A stretch of DNA of 64,000 nt, taken from Azophilus sp965220835 (lineage in GTDB: Bacteria; Pseudomonadota; Gammaproteobacteria; Pseudomonadales; Azotimanducaceae). This document shows, piece after piece, positions 43,307 through 52,144 of this stretch. The notes below the pieces were generated by a model. The model had not been told where the DNA came from. It saw nothing but the letters and a program-made list of their open reading frames with translations, and searched no databases. The stretch covers positions 3,286,001 to 3,350,000 of the forward strand of contig OZ244842.1 of assembly GCA_965220835.1 (NCBI GenBank). Reading direction: 5' to 3'. The translations under genes and the position numbers were made by a program. Position 1 is the stretch's first letter, and each line of letters begins with the position of its first letter.

Positions 43307-44623
43307 GTGTCTCTACTCCACTACGAAAACGTATTCTCTGCGCTGAACCTTCACAGGGCAGATACGCACGAAAGCCCGCACAAGGTTGCGATGCTGCTGG
43401 CAGTGACGGACTTGATCGAGGACAAAATCCTCACCGAAAACAATATCCAGTATTCCGTTCTCCTAACTGATGCGTTTGCGGCGCGCTTCAGAGAGCTGAG
43501 CAACGAGAAAAATGCAGAAAACCCTGTATACTCGTACTTCAATCTGCGCAACGAACCGTTCTGGCACCATCGGCTCAAGCCCGGAAAAAGCGAGGCCTAC
43601 CGGCGGCTATCGACCGTCACCAGCCGCAGGCAAGTTGAACAATACATCGCCTATGCTTACTTGGACGATGAGTTGTTCGAGCTATTGAACAACCAAACCG
43701 TGCGCGAGCTCTTGCGATCGACCCTGTTGGAAAAAATGACGATAACACCAGCGGAGAGACAAGCGCGGCTGCAAGTGAAGGGTTGGGACTGGCTTGAATG
43801 TGAAGCCTGTGTTCGAGACTACTTCGATATGCTAGGCAAGGAACTGCGTGGCGAGCGTTACAACAAGACCAAGCATAGACAGGTGCTGAAGAAAAAGCTG
43901 CGCAGCCGTTCCGACAGTGCTGTGGAGCGCAAACACCACAACATCAGTGCCATCTTGGTGCAGCTTGGTTTTGCTTACATTTCCGGATACAAGCCTTTAT
44001 TTAATTATCAGGATCAGTTGCGAAACGTAGTTCTCGCGCACCTTGCCGGAAAGCAAAGCGAGTTCAAGCGCGTGAACACTTTGCGAGAAGTCAGTCGTGC
44101 TCCATACATTGGGGACTGGAACAAAGTTCTGGATAAGGAAACTCCGGACAGGGTACCAGCGGTAGAACCGCCGGAGCGCATTTATCTGGCGCGTCAAGTC
44201 AACTACTCTCAACAAGAGGCGGAGAACCGGAACCTAGGAGAGCTAGGAGAGAAGTTCGTTTTGGAATTCGAGAAATTCCATCTAGTGCAAGCGGGCCGTA
44301 AAGACTTGGCGGAGGAGGTGGAATGGAGCAGTAAGGAGCAAGGCGACGGACTTGGCTATGACATACGCTCTTTTCCGATTGGAGACGATGGAATCGCGAG
44401 GGAGGAAGAAAGGTTCATAGAAGTCAAAACTACCAATAGCGGCAAATATCAACCCTTCTACATTAGCCAGAATGAAGTTGATTTCTCTCGGAAATTCAGA
44501 GAGCAGTACAGCCTCTATCGAGTCTACAACTTTAGGAATCAGGGGCGCTTATACCGAATTCAGGGCCGCGTCGAAGACCATGTGCGCTTGAATCCGGTTC
44601 TTTTCCGAGCGAGATTCGGCTAA
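43307..44623 (+). CDS. DUF3883-domain protein, putative restriction-like nuclease
   Basis: 438 residues in three parts. N-terminus ESPHKVAMLLAVTDLIEDK (22-40) resembles the PHKPLLLLALLDL segment that opens many HNH/sulfur-recognition restriction proteins. Middle: CVRDYFDMLGKELRGERYNK (168-187) and RKHHNISAILVQLGFAYISG (208-227). C-terminus is DUF3883: GELGEKFVLEFEK (311-323), GLGYDIRSF (348-356), RFIEVKTT (369-376) and YISQNEVDF (385-393). Asp352, Glu372 and Lys374 fit a PD-(D/E)XK nuclease active site. Start GTG at 43307, weak ribosome binding site. The gene is visibly less G+C-rich than its neighbours, which suggests transfer. A DNA-targeting defence role is inference; no methylase or partner gene is adjacent. 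Confidence 0.75.
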   Translation: MSLLHYENVFSALNLHRADTHESPHKVAMLLAVTDLIEDKILTENNIQYSVLLTDAFAARFRELSNEKNAENPVYSYFNLRNEPFWHHRLKPGKSEAYRRLSTVTSRRQVEQYIAYAYLDDELFELLNNQTVRELLRSTLLEKMTITPAERQARLQVKGWDWLECEACVRDYFDMLGKELRGERYNKTKHRQVLKKKLRSRSDSAVERKHHNISAILVQLGFAYISGYKPLFNYQDQLRNVVLAHLAGKQSEFKRVNTLREVSRAPYIGDWNKVLDKETPDRVPAVEPPERIYLARQVNYSQQEAENRNLGELGEKFVLEFEKFHLVQAGRKDLAEEVEWSSKEQGDGLGYDIRSFPIGDDGIAREEERFIEVKTTNSGKYQPFYISQNEVDFSRKFREQYSLYRVYNFRNQGRLYRIQGRVEDHVRLNPVLFRARFG

Positions 44624-44991
44624 CCCGCGAGACACTCCGCTAGCAGTTGCTTCAACCTTGCTGCAATTTACTCAGACTCCCACTAATGTGGACACCAAAT
44701 GTAGCGGCCTCACATAGCGCAGTGGTTTCCGTGATACTGGTTGCAGTCGCGCTCGGCTCTGCGAGCTGCCAGACCAAGGGTCCACCAACCCATGCGAAGC
44801 TGCTCTGAGCGGGCAGCTCCGTGCCGCAGTAACTCGCTGGGTCGAACTTCAAATTGCGCTCAAGCTCCGCCGAATGATCAATGATCAAGTCGATTGATTT
44901 TTCCAGTTGTAGAGTAATCGCACTGTGCGGTTGCTCTGTCCGGGTCCTGCCCTCATTCGCCGCCCCGGCCAACTCCCACCAAACTCGCCAA
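44624..44991. other. 368-bp region without a supported gene
   Basis: Lies between the convergent DUF3883 and metallophosphoesterase genes. A minus-strand open frame of up to 143 codons (45083-44652) crosses it, but it overlaps the end of the metallophosphoesterase gene and shows no recognisable motif. It could be a remnant carried in with the DUF3883 gene. No terminator hairpin with a T-run was found. Confidence 0.4.
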
Positions 44992-46881
44992 TCAGTTAGG
45001 CCGCACGAAAACCTGGCTGCCCGCCATGGCCGCGGCGCCATGACGATAGGGTTGCCAGCGCAAGACATCAGGGGCATGAGCATCGCTGTCGAGATCGTAA
45101 ACGTCCACGGATATGCGCGCCTCTTGCCAGTCTTCGCCGTTGGGGGCCTTTGCCGCGATGTAGCTCAATGGCACCGCAAGCTCAGCAGCGTAGCCCGTCT
45201 CGGTTAAAGCAAGTGACAACTGCGTATTCGCACTTGTGTCGTCGACGAAGGATAGGAGCTCGTCTTTCACGTGCGCGCCAGTCGAGAAAATAGTTGCAAC
45301 TTGAGCTGCCATATGACCGCCGAACAAAGCCTCGCTAGCGCCCATGTTGGCGTCCCGTTCAGCGGGTTCCCGGGGGTCTATAGCGAAGCTAATTGAATCC
45401 TGTGCTCTGGGAATGAGGTCCGCATGCGCTCTTACATCATCGTCGATGACGTTAACGCCGACGTACAGGTGCTCTGGCCCCTCCCTCACATCGAACTGAA
45501 AAGACACATCGCTTGGCTCAAGCTCCGGAAACAGGATATCGCCTTGCCGCACGGCGCTGTAAGTGAGCGGGCCCCATTCGGACAAATCGCCATCGACTTC
45601 CACGGCGTCAATCGTGCCAATCGCGTACTTCGAAAGAGGCAGCACGGGCTTAAGAACCGGGAATTGCGCCGGCCTGTCACCAATGATGCCCGTGACAATC
45701 CACTCAACGGAGGAAGCGGTGAGCGAATGGTAGGGCACGGCCTCATCGGTGGAGAGGCGCAGAAACAGCTCCACGCTCTCTCCGGCGGGCACCGACAGAG
45801 GCATCAGCCCTTCGATGTTAAAGTTGGTTTTGCGCGCGACGGACGGAGAGATCGTAAGGGTGGATGCGGTCGGGTTCGTTATGGTGACCTTTTGGCTCGC
45901 TTCACTGAAGAGCTCGTCGGTGGATCTCAACCCATGCATTTCAATGGCGTTCACCACTTCTGTCAACGCGGACAAAAGCTCTGGGTTAGACACATCCTCG
46001 TCGTGGATGCCGTCGAGCAGGACGTTGGCGATACGCGGCCCGTCGTCACGCATCGTCACCCAGGCGACGTGATCGAACTCTCCAAAGGCAGTGCCGCGCA
46101 GTCCGCTGCCCCCGCCTGTGGTTGCCAGCGTGATGAAGTTTCGTTCATTGCGCGTCACTCGGCTGTACTGATGGAAGTGGCCGGCGAACACGGTGTAGTC
46201 CCGTTCGCCCAGCAACGCTTCAACTTCAAGCCAGTCTTCGTTGACCGAGGGATAGGTCCATAGCGGTTGATGCAATAGCACAATCGTCCAGCGCGGATCT
46301 GGGTGCTGTGCAAGCACGGACTTGATGAACGCCATCTGGTCGGCTTGCTTCCAGGGGCCGGGCACGGGGGTGTCAGGCTGGGTCACCATGCCGAAGAGTT
46401 CGCTGTTGATGACGACGAACAGCACATCCTTGTACAGGAAGTGATAGTAGCTCGGGCCAAATCGCCGCTGCCACTCTTGGGCCATAACGGCGTTGTTCAT
46501 GTCGTGATTGCCCGGGGTGTAGAAGAATGGCGCCTCAAGCTCGCTGACAAAGGCTTCCAACTCACCCCACTCGCGATCCAATTGAGCTTGATTCTCCGTG
46601 TAGCCCTCGATCAAATCGCCAACGCTTACAACGAACGCCGGCGAAAGCAGATTGACCTTGGGCATGGCACCGGCAAAGACCCCGGGCCGCGCGCAACAGG
46701 TGCGATCACTAACAACAACAAAGTGAAAGTCGTCTGCGCCGTCCTCCAGTTCAAGATCGGTCCAAGGTGTGGCACCCTGAAGATCAGGAACCTGTATGGC
46801 CGGACTTTCTGTCGCTGGCGGTGCGCATGCAGTGAGGAGCGCTAACAGGATGATCGAACCGAGGAGTTGGACGCGGGACAT
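44992..46881 (-). CDS. Lipoprotein metallophosphoesterase with C-terminal CBM9-like domain
   Basis: 629 residues. The signal peptide ends LLTAC (Cys19), a lipobox. Calcineurin-type phosphoesterase motifs follow in order: FVVVSDRT, VSVGDLIEG, YTPGNHDMN, IVLLHQPL and VFAGHFHQYSR, giving a complete two-metal site (first motif DxT rather than DxH). A middle region near 335-430 resembles an Ig-like beta domain (VTITNPTASTLTISPS). The last 190 residues (DAVEVDGDLSEWGPL, HLYVGVNVIDDDV) resemble CBM9-like domains. Probably a periplasmic or surface enzyme; substrate unknown. The first metal His replaced by Thr is notable. Confidence 0.82.
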   Translation of the reverse strand: MSRVQLLGSIILLALLTACAPPATESPAIQVPDLQGATPWTDLELEDGADDFHFVVVSDRTCCARPGVFAGAMPKVNLLSPAFVVSVGDLIEGYTENQAQLDREWGELEAFVSELEAPFFYTPGNHDMNNAVMAQEWQRRFGPSYYHFLYKDVLFVVINSELFGMVTQPDTPVPGPWKQADQMAFIKSVLAQHPDPRWTIVLLHQPLWTYPSVNEDWLEVEALLGERDYTVFAGHFHQYSRVTRNERNFITLATTGGGSGLRGTAFGEFDHVAWVTMRDDGPRIANVLLDGIHDEDVSNPELLSALTEVVNAIEMHGLRSTDELFSEASQKVTITNPTASTLTISPSVARKTNFNIEGLMPLSVPAGESVELFLRLSTDEAVPYHSLTASSVEWIVTGIIGDRPAQFPVLKPVLPLSKYAIGTIDAVEVDGDLSEWGPLTYSAVRQGDILFPELEPSDVSFQFDVREGPEHLYVGVNVIDDDVRAHADLIPRAQDSISFAIDPREPAERDANMGASEALFGGHMAAQVATIFSTGAHVKDELLSFVDDTSANTQLSLALTETGYAAELAVPLSYIAAKAPNGEDWQEARISVDVYDLDSDAHAPDVLRWQPYRHGAAAMAGSQVFVRPN

Positions 46882-47080
46882 GATTTCGAGGCCCTCAAAT
46901 GTCCTACTCTACTTGTGCCGATTGGAATTTCAAACAGGGGCTGGTTTTTCGGATTTGCTTAGATGCCCTCCAGCAACGCTCGAATCGCCCGTCAAGAAGC
47001 GTATCCCCAATAGGTTAACGTTGATGCAAGCACATCAATGTCGTCTTGCACGAAGCGCGCCTCTTTCTTGAGGCGACAGA

Positions 47081-47438
47081 TGGTGGAGGCGGCGGGAGTC
47101 GAACCCGCGTCCGTGGGTTCGCCGCAATCGGCTCTACATGCTTAGGGTCCGTCTATTGCTTTAACCGCAAGCGGCCCGGCGGCCAGGGCGCTGTTGGCGA
47201 GCCCGGAAGGTTTTGACGCTGCCGCCCCCGGGCGTGGGCGAAAGCGCGATCCTGCTGTCTTTGCCGCCGATTTCACCCCGCAGGCGAGGGATCATCAGCG
47301 TTAGCGGCGGTTTAGGCCGCTAGTGCGTAGTTGTCGTCGTTGGCAACTATAGGTTTGCAGCGATTGTTTTGCGAGAGCCGCTACGCTCTCGGCATGCACC
47401 TTTTGCTTTGAGACCGACGTCGAGACCGTATCGCCCCC
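47081..47438 (-). ncRNA. ssrA: Transfer-messenger RNA (tmRNA)
   Basis: Rescues stalled ribosomes and tags the protein for degradation. The 5' end GGGGGCGATACGG (near 47438) and the 3' end, a T-arm (GGGTTCGACTCCC) with acceptor GCCTCCACCA, pair as in tRNA-Ala. The tag frame at 47312-47344 encodes ANDDNYALAA then TAA, one residue from the E. coli tag. Length is about 358 bases, one-piece type. A hairpin (47058-47075) just past the 3' end has no T-run. A TAAACT -10-like hexamer lies at 47463-47468, about 25 bases upstream of the mature 5' end. Confidence 0.96.
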
Positions 47439-47499
47439 AATGGACTTGCTGAATGAAGGCGAAGTTTAGCACGGTGCCGCAATCCGCTACCATCGGCGC

Positions 47500-48882
47500 A
47501 TGATATGGTTTTTCAGCAATTTGTGGCGGGCGCTTGAGGCGCTTGGGGAGTTCGTTCGTACAAGGAGCCGGCTGGAACCTACAGCGGTCGCTCTCGCCCT
47601 CTGCCTGAGCCCCCTCGCCCAGGCTGCCACCTTCGACCCCCGCGCCTTCATTAGCCGCGCTGTTGAGTTGATCGAACAAGGGCAGTTCGCCTTCGCCCGC
47701 ACTTGGCTGGACCCGGCGGTGGTGGCCCACCGGCTGCACCCGCACGAGCGCTCGCACGCCTACTACCTGCGCGGCTACAGCTTCCAAGCCCAGGGCTTGC
47801 ACGTCTCCGCCGCCCAAGACTATGCCCGGGCCTTGGAGTTTGATGCGGAGAACCCGGCGGCGCTGGTGGCCAGGGGCAGCCTGCACTTTCACGGTGAAGG
47901 CATGCGCAGCGACAAGGCGCTGGCTTTCGGCTTCTTCGCGCGGGCTGCCGCCACGGGACATGCCGCAGGTGAGTACCACTTGGGCTATGCCTACCTCACC
48001 GGCGCCGGCCCATCCCATGATCTGGAAGAGGCCCGCATCTGGCTGGAGAGTGCCGCGCAAAAGGGCCACCAAGCGGCGATGGTGCAGCTTGCTGCCAGCT
48101 ACCGAACGGCCTTTACCGACGAACCGGACCTCCAAGAGGCCAAGCACTGGTATGAACGCGCCCTGGAGGCTGGCAGTGCGGAAGCGCCCGTCGCCTTGGG
48201 CTACATGGTCCGCAGCGGGGAACTGGAAGGCGCCTCTGCGGAAAAAGCCGCGGCGTACTTCAAGCAGGGCGCGGAGCGGGGCTCGGGCAACGGCATGGCC
48301 AACTTGGCCCACGCCTACCTGACCGGCAACGGCATTGAGCAGGACTTCGAAGCGGCGCGGCACTGGTTTGCTCGGGCCGCGGCCTTAGAGGCGCGGGGCA
48401 GTTTTGTCGGATTGGGGCACATCCACGAGGCTGGCTTGGGCGTGCCCGCAGACATCGGCGCGGCGATGGCTTGGTATCGGCGCGGCGCGGAAGCGGGCTT
48501 CAGCCGCCCGACCCTGCGCTTGGTGCGCCTGCTGCTGGCTGAAGGCCAGGAAGGCCAGGCTTCGGGCTGGTTGGAGCGGGTTCTTGCCGCCGGCACCGCC
48601 GAGGCGTTGAACGGCTATGCATGGCTGCGCGCCACTTCAACCGCCGCCGGAGTGCGCAACGGCGAGTTGGCGCTTGCCCAAGCCCAGCAGGCGGTGGCCT
48701 TGGAACCCAAAGCAGACCATCTGAACACGCTGGCCGCCGCGTACGCCGAACTCGGCCAGTTCGACAAGGCGGTGGCCACCCAGCGGGAGGCGCTGGCCTT
48801 GGCCGCTGGCAACGAAGCCATGGTCCGTGAATTGAACCGCCATTTGGGCGCTTATTCGAAAGGCCAGCCTTGGCGGGAGTGA
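47500..48882 (+). CDS. Exported Sel1/TPR repeat protein
   Basis: 460 residues. An N-terminal signal (TAVALALCLSPLAQAA, cleavage near residue 43) precedes helical repeats: one TPR-like unit (AYYLRGYSFQAQGLHVSAAQ, residues about 86-120), then at least five Sel1 repeats of about 36 residues with the pattern A..LG..Y..G.G...D...A..W...AA..G. A final TPR pair follows (LNTLAAAYAELGQFDKAVAT). Such proteins act as scaffolds in envelope or signalling complexes; the partner here is unknown. It is divergent from tmRNA; the two 5' ends are only 61 bp apart. Confidence 0.85.
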   Translation: MIWFFSNLWRALEALGEFVRTRSRLEPTAVALALCLSPLAQAATFDPRAFISRAVELIEQGQFAFARTWLDPAVVAHRLHPHERSHAYYLRGYSFQAQGLHVSAAQDYARALEFDAENPAALVARGSLHFHGEGMRSDKALAFGFFARAAATGHAAGEYHLGYAYLTGAGPSHDLEEARIWLESAAQKGHQAAMVQLAASYRTAFTDEPDLQEAKHWYERALEAGSAEAPVALGYMVRSGELEGASAEKAAAYFKQGAERGSGNGMANLAHAYLTGNGIEQDFEAARHWFARAAALEARGSFVGLGHIHEAGLGVPADIGAAMAWYRRGAEAGFSRPTLRLVRLLLAEGQEGQASGWLERVLAAGTAEALNGYAWLRATSTAAGVRNGELALAQAQQAVALEPKADHLNTLAAAYAELGQFDKAVATQREALALAAGNEAMVRELNRHLGAYSKGQPWRE

Positions 48883-48897
48883 GGCTCGCACCGGCCC

Positions 48898-48914
48898 GAG
48901 GGCGTCCCGCTCTA
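48898..48914. repeat. Dispersed intergenic palindrome copy
   Basis: GAGGGC, five bases (GTCCC), then GCTCTA: an imperfect copy of the repeat, 15 bp after the Sel1-protein stop. Confidence 0.45.
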
Positions 48915-49120
48915 GCTCCGAATTCCGGAAGGGTCCCCAAAACGCACTGTGCGGCTAGCCATTCCCATCAAGCTCCATCGAACCGAAGGTTGGCTTTCGC
49001 ACCAGCGATACTCCAACGCGATCTAGCGGTAGCGCCGCGACCTATCAATCGCGCCTGTACCCTAGGCGCCGTTTTTGGTACAAGACCGCAACGCCCGGCA
49101 CCGCCTCCGGCTGAGTTGCA

Positions 49121-49372
49121 ATGAGCATTGATCAAAAGCGCACGGAAACCATCTTTGACCTGGTCTGCGAGATGACGGCTGCGGGACAGGCCGAGTTTCG
49201 CCCCGGCGATGTCTGCGCCCTGCTGCGGGAGCGCAACCAGCCCATGGGCACCTGGATGGTGCGCCGCGAGCTCTCCAAGCTGGAGGACGACGGGCTGGTC
49301 GCCATCGATCCGGCCAGCGGCACGTGGCACCGCACCGGCAAAGCGGCCAAACCCAACTCCGATGCGGCCTGA
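49121..49372 (+). CDS. Small winged-helix-like protein upstream of xseB
   Basis: 83 residues. The middle (EFRPGDVCALLRERNQPMGTWMVRRELSKLEDDGLVAIDP, split here in meaning as helix, turn, recognition helix, wing) has the pattern of a small winged-helix DNA-binding protein: a first helix TIFDLVCEMT, a GTWMVRRELSKLEDDG recognition helix, and a LVAIDPASGTW wing. No named family was recognised. ATG at 49121 starts 4 bp-spaced coupling to xseB: its stop is 4 bp before the xseB ATG. Could be a regulator or an uncharacterised partner of the xseB-ispA operon. Confidence 0.6.
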   Translation: MSIDQKRTETIFDLVCEMTAAGQAEFRPGDVCALLRERNQPMGTWMVRRELSKLEDDGLVAIDPASGTWHRTGKAAKPNSDAA

Positions 49373-49376
49373 ACCA

Positions 49377-49631
49377 ATGGCCGATGCCAAACAAGGCGCC
49401 GCCGATGCGGAAATGGACTTTGAAGCCGCCCTGAAAGCGCTTGAAGACTTGGTCAAGCAGATGGAGTCCGGCGAACTCGGCCTTGAAGCCTCCTTGGCGG
49501 CCTTTGAGCAAGGCGTCAAGCTCACCCGCCAGTGCCAAGCTGCGCTTAAGCAAGCGGAACTGCGCGTGCGCACCCTCACGGAAGACAACCAGCTTGAAGA
49601 CCTGGACCTCGGGTCCTTGAATGACGGCTGA
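49377..49631 (+). CDS. xseB: Exodeoxyribonuclease VII small subunit
   Basis: Small subunit of ExoVII, which degrades single-stranded DNA. 84 residues with the family pattern DFEAALKALEDLVKQMESGE, then LGLEASLAAFEQGVKLTRQC and LKQAELRV, two long helices. ATG at 49377 is used; ATG at 49362 would overlap the upstream small gene. It overlaps ispA by 11 bp, the usual neighbour. xseA is not in the window. Confidence 0.93.
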   Translation: MADAKQGAADAEMDFEAALKALEDLVKQMESGELGLEASLAAFEQGVKLTRQCQAALKQAELRVRTLTEDNQLEDLDLGSLNDG

Positions 49632-50496
49632 GCCGGATGCCGTCCGGGCCGCCATAGAAAAGGCGCTGACGGGGTCTATACCAAGCCGCTCCCCCATTGC
49701 CCAGCCGCTGGTGGACGCCATGCGCTACGCAGCCCTGGGCGGCGGCAAGCGCTTGCGGCCCATGCTCACTTGCGCCGCCTGCATGGCCTTTGGCGGCCGT
49801 TTGGAAGATGCGCTCCCTGCCGCCTGCGCCGTAGAACTGATTCATGCCTACTCCCTGGTGCATGACGACCTGCCCGCCATGGACGACGATGCCCTGCGCC
49901 GGGGCAGGCCCAGCTGCCATGCCGCCTACGGTGAGGCGGTGGCCATTCTGGTGGGCGATGCGCTGCAAGCCTTGGCCTTCGAGGTGCTCGCAAGCACGCC
50001 GGGGAGCAGCGCCGCCAATCGGGCCAGGGCGGTGCGCCTGTTGGCGGAAGCTGTTGGCTGGCGGGGCATGGTGGGTGGCCAGGCCTTCGACATGGCCAGC
50101 GAAGGCCAGCGGCTGACCTTGGCTGATCTGAAGGCACTGCACGCCGCCAAGACCGGTGCGCTCCTGAGTGTCGCCGTGCAGCTGGGCGCCCTCTTCGCGA
50201 ACGCCAGCGAGGCGCAAGTGGCCGTCGCCAAGGCCTTCGGCGAGCGCATCGGTTTGGGCTTTCAGATCGTTGACGACGTGCTGGACGTCAGTAGCGACAC
50301 GGCCACGCTGGGCAAGCCCGCCGGCTCCGACCAACAAGCGGACAAATCCACGTTCGTCACCCTGATGAGCTTGGATGAGGCGCGCCGGGAGGCGCTGGCC
50401 CTAAGCGAGGAAGCCACCAGCATACTGCGCCGGGAGGGCTTGCAAGACACCCTGCTTGCTGAACTGGGGTGCCAGGCCGTTGACCGCATCAACTGA
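49621..50496 (+). CDS. ispA: Farnesyl diphosphate synthase
   Basis: Condenses isopentenyl and allylic diphosphates to farnesyl diphosphate, precursor of quinone tails, undecaprenyl phosphate and the farnesyl of heme O (see cyoE). 291 residues. First aspartate motif DDLPAMDDD (82-90) with the following RRGRP, GGGKRLRP before it, and second motif QIVDDVLDVSSD followed by GKPAGSD. Overlaps xseB. dxs, which often follows, is absent. Confidence 0.94.
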   Translation: MTAEPDAVRAAIEKALTGSIPSRSPIAQPLVDAMRYAALGGGKRLRPMLTCAACMAFGGRLEDALPAACAVELIHAYSLVHDDLPAMDDDALRRGRPSCHAAYGEAVAILVGDALQALAFEVLASTPGSSAANRARAVRLLAEAVGWRGMVGGQAFDMASEGQRLTLADLKALHAAKTGALLSVAVQLGALFANASEAQVAVAKAFGERIGLGFQIVDDVLDVSSDTATLGKPAGSDQQADKSTFVTLMSLDEARREALALSEEATSILRREGLQDTLLAELGCQAVDRIN

Positions 50497-50545
50497 GTCG
50501 CGCTGTGCAGTCGCGTAGGAACGGCCTTTCCAATAGCGCTGTTGC

Positions 50546-50562
50546 GAGGGCAAGACGCCCTC
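50546..50562. repeat. Dispersed intergenic palindrome copy (perfect)
   Basis: GAGGGC (50546-50551), loop AAGAC, GCCCTC (50557-50562). It lies 49 bp after the ispA stop in the 277-bp spacer between the convergent ispA and pgpA genes; the rest of that spacer has no recognisable feature. Confidence 0.65.
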
Positions 50563-50773
50563 TAGCCTAGGAGCGCGTTCCGCAGGAGAAGCTGCAACTC
50601 AAGGTCGGCTCGAGGAAGCCCCGCCCTCACCTAGAAACAAGCAGGCACTCTCATCGAAGGACAAACCCAGCAAGTGAAGCAGCGCTCTTTGCGACGGCAA
50701 TCAACTGTCTAGGGACAATTAAGATCAGAGGCCTTCCCATAATGATTGACGCGCTACAGACAACCGCCGGCAA

Positions 50774-51286
50774 TCAACCGGCCAGAAGCCACCAAGCCCC
50801 GTAGCCAACCAAGCCAGCGAGAGCGCCGGCGGCCACGTCGTCGAACATCACGCCGAAGCCGCCGCGAAACCGCCGTTCCAATGCGCCGATGGGAAAGGGC
50901 TTCAGGATGTCGAAGCCGCGAAACAGAACAAAGCCAGCCAGCAGCCAAGGCGCCTGCCGGGGCAGTGCCGCCAAGGCAATCCAGACGCCGATGATCTCAT
51001 CCACCACCACTTCGGGTGCGTCGGCCACTTGGTGACGCCGGCACACCTGCGCCGCGGCCCACCAGCCGACGAAGAAGCCGATGGTGCAAGCGCCGATTTG
51101 CCAAACCGGCTGCGCCGGAATCAGCAGCCACAGGGCGACGCCCAGAGCCGAACCCCAAGTGCCGGGTGCTTTGGGCAGCAGGCCAGCGCCGAACCCGCAG
51201 GCGATGAACGCTGAGGGTCGCTGCAAGGCGCGCCAATTCAGATCAGCGGAAATGGCGGAACCCCTGCGCATCAACGGGCCTGCCAT
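50774..51286 (-). CDS. pgpA: Phosphatidylglycerophosphatase A
   Basis: Removes the terminal phosphate from phosphatidylglycerol phosphate in phospholipid synthesis. 170 residues with three membrane spans. Family marks: CGFGAGLLPKAPGTWGSALG, VVVDEIIGVWIAL, LFRGFDILKPFPI and GGFGVMFDDVAAG, including the acidic catalytic residues. Start ATG at 51286 overlaps thiL by 44 bp; ATG at 51271 would shorten the overlap to 29 bp. Confidence 0.94.
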   Translation of the reverse strand: MAGPLMRRGSAISADLNWRALQRPSAFIACGFGAGLLPKAPGTWGSALGVALWLLIPAQPVWQIGACTIGFFVGWWAAAQVCRRHQVADAPEVVVDEIIGVWIALAALPRQAPWLLAGFVLFRGFDILKPFPIGALERRFRGGFGVMFDDVAAGALAGLVGYGAWWLLAG

Positions 51287-52136
51287 CCAAATGCATCCCG
51301 GAGCCCGAAGCCACTTCGCCGATGACCGCGCAGCGCGCCATCAGGGGCTGGTGTGCGGTGGTGAAGGCCAGCGCGTAGTCGTCGCCGCCGGATAGCGCGT
51401 CTTCAAGGGTCGCGCCTTGGGCTAACGGGATGCGGGCGCTCTCCAATTGCAGGCTAACGCCGCTGGCGGCGGCCACATGGCCAAGGTCGGCCAACAATCC
51501 GTCGGAAAGATCGATGCCGCTGCTGGCGTGGCTGCGCAGCGCCGGAGCAAGCGAGAAGGGCGGCTGGGGACGCCAGTAGCCGCATTCCAAGGGGCTAAGT
51601 TGTCCAGGCTGGGAAGCGGTCAGATCGGCTGTTCGCAGCGCGCTTGCCGCCCCACCCAACGGGCCGCTCAGGCAGATGGCGTCGCCGGGCTTGGCCCCGG
51701 AGCGCGCTAGCATGGTGCCAGTTGGCGCCCAGCCCTGCACGCTGACTGTGATGGTCAATGGCCCGGCCGCGAGATTGCCGCCGGCGATCCGTGCCCCGGC
51801 TGTAGCGGCCGCCTCTTCCATGCCCCGAGCCAAGGCCGTCACCCAGCCGGCATCCCCTTCCGGCAGGCTCAGCGCCACCAGCGCCCAAGCCGGCGCTGCC
51901 GCCATCGCGGCTAAGTCGGAGAGGCTGGCCATCAGGCAGCGATAGCCGATCAGCTCGGCATCCGCGTGGGCGGGAAAGTGGACATCGGCCAGAAAGCTGT
52001 CGATGGAACTGGCAATGTCGTGCCCCGGGGGCGGCCGCACCACGGCCCCGTCGTCACCTGGCCCCAGCACCAGCCACTCCGGTGCGTCGCCGCCCAACTG
52101 CGCCCGGATGCGCTCGATGAGGGCGAACTCGTCCAC
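51243..52136 (-). CDS. thiL: Thiamine-monophosphate kinase
   Basis: Phosphorylates thiamine monophosphate to the active diphosphate. 297 residues. Motifs MDEFALIERIRAQL, LGPGDDGAVVRP, SLSDLAAMAAAPAWALV, IDLSDGLLADLGHVAAASG and SGGDDYALAFT, matching the PurM-like ATP-binding fold. The start is GTG at 52136, 8 bp after the nusB stop. Conserved gene order with nusB and pgpA. Confidence 0.94.
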   Translation of the reverse strand: MDEFALIERIRAQLGGDAPEWLVLGPGDDGAVVRPPPGHDIASSIDSFLADVHFPAHADAELIGYRCLMASLSDLAAMAAAPAWALVALSLPEGDAGWVTALARGMEEAAATAGARIAGGNLAAGPLTITVSVQGWAPTGTMLARSGAKPGDAICLSGPLGGAASALRTADLTASQPGQLSPLECGYWRPQPPFSLAPALRSHASSGIDLSDGLLADLGHVAAASGVSLQLESARIPLAQGATLEDALSGGDDYALAFTTAHQPLMARCAVIGEVASGSGMHLDGRPVDAQGFRHFR

Positions 52137-52144
52137 GGGCCCTG

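Noticed and set aside
44652..45083. Minus-strand frame of 143 codons behind the metallophosphoesterase
   Set aside because: Overlaps the end of a real gene, has no motif or ribosome binding site; kept only as part of an unassigned region.
47058..47075. Hairpin after tmRNA as a terminator
   Set aside because: The stem is good but no T-run follows on the transcribed strand.
47347..48363. Minus-strand frame of 338 codons opposite the Sel1-repeat gene
   Set aside because: Antisense to clear Sel1 repeats and to the tmRNA promoter region.
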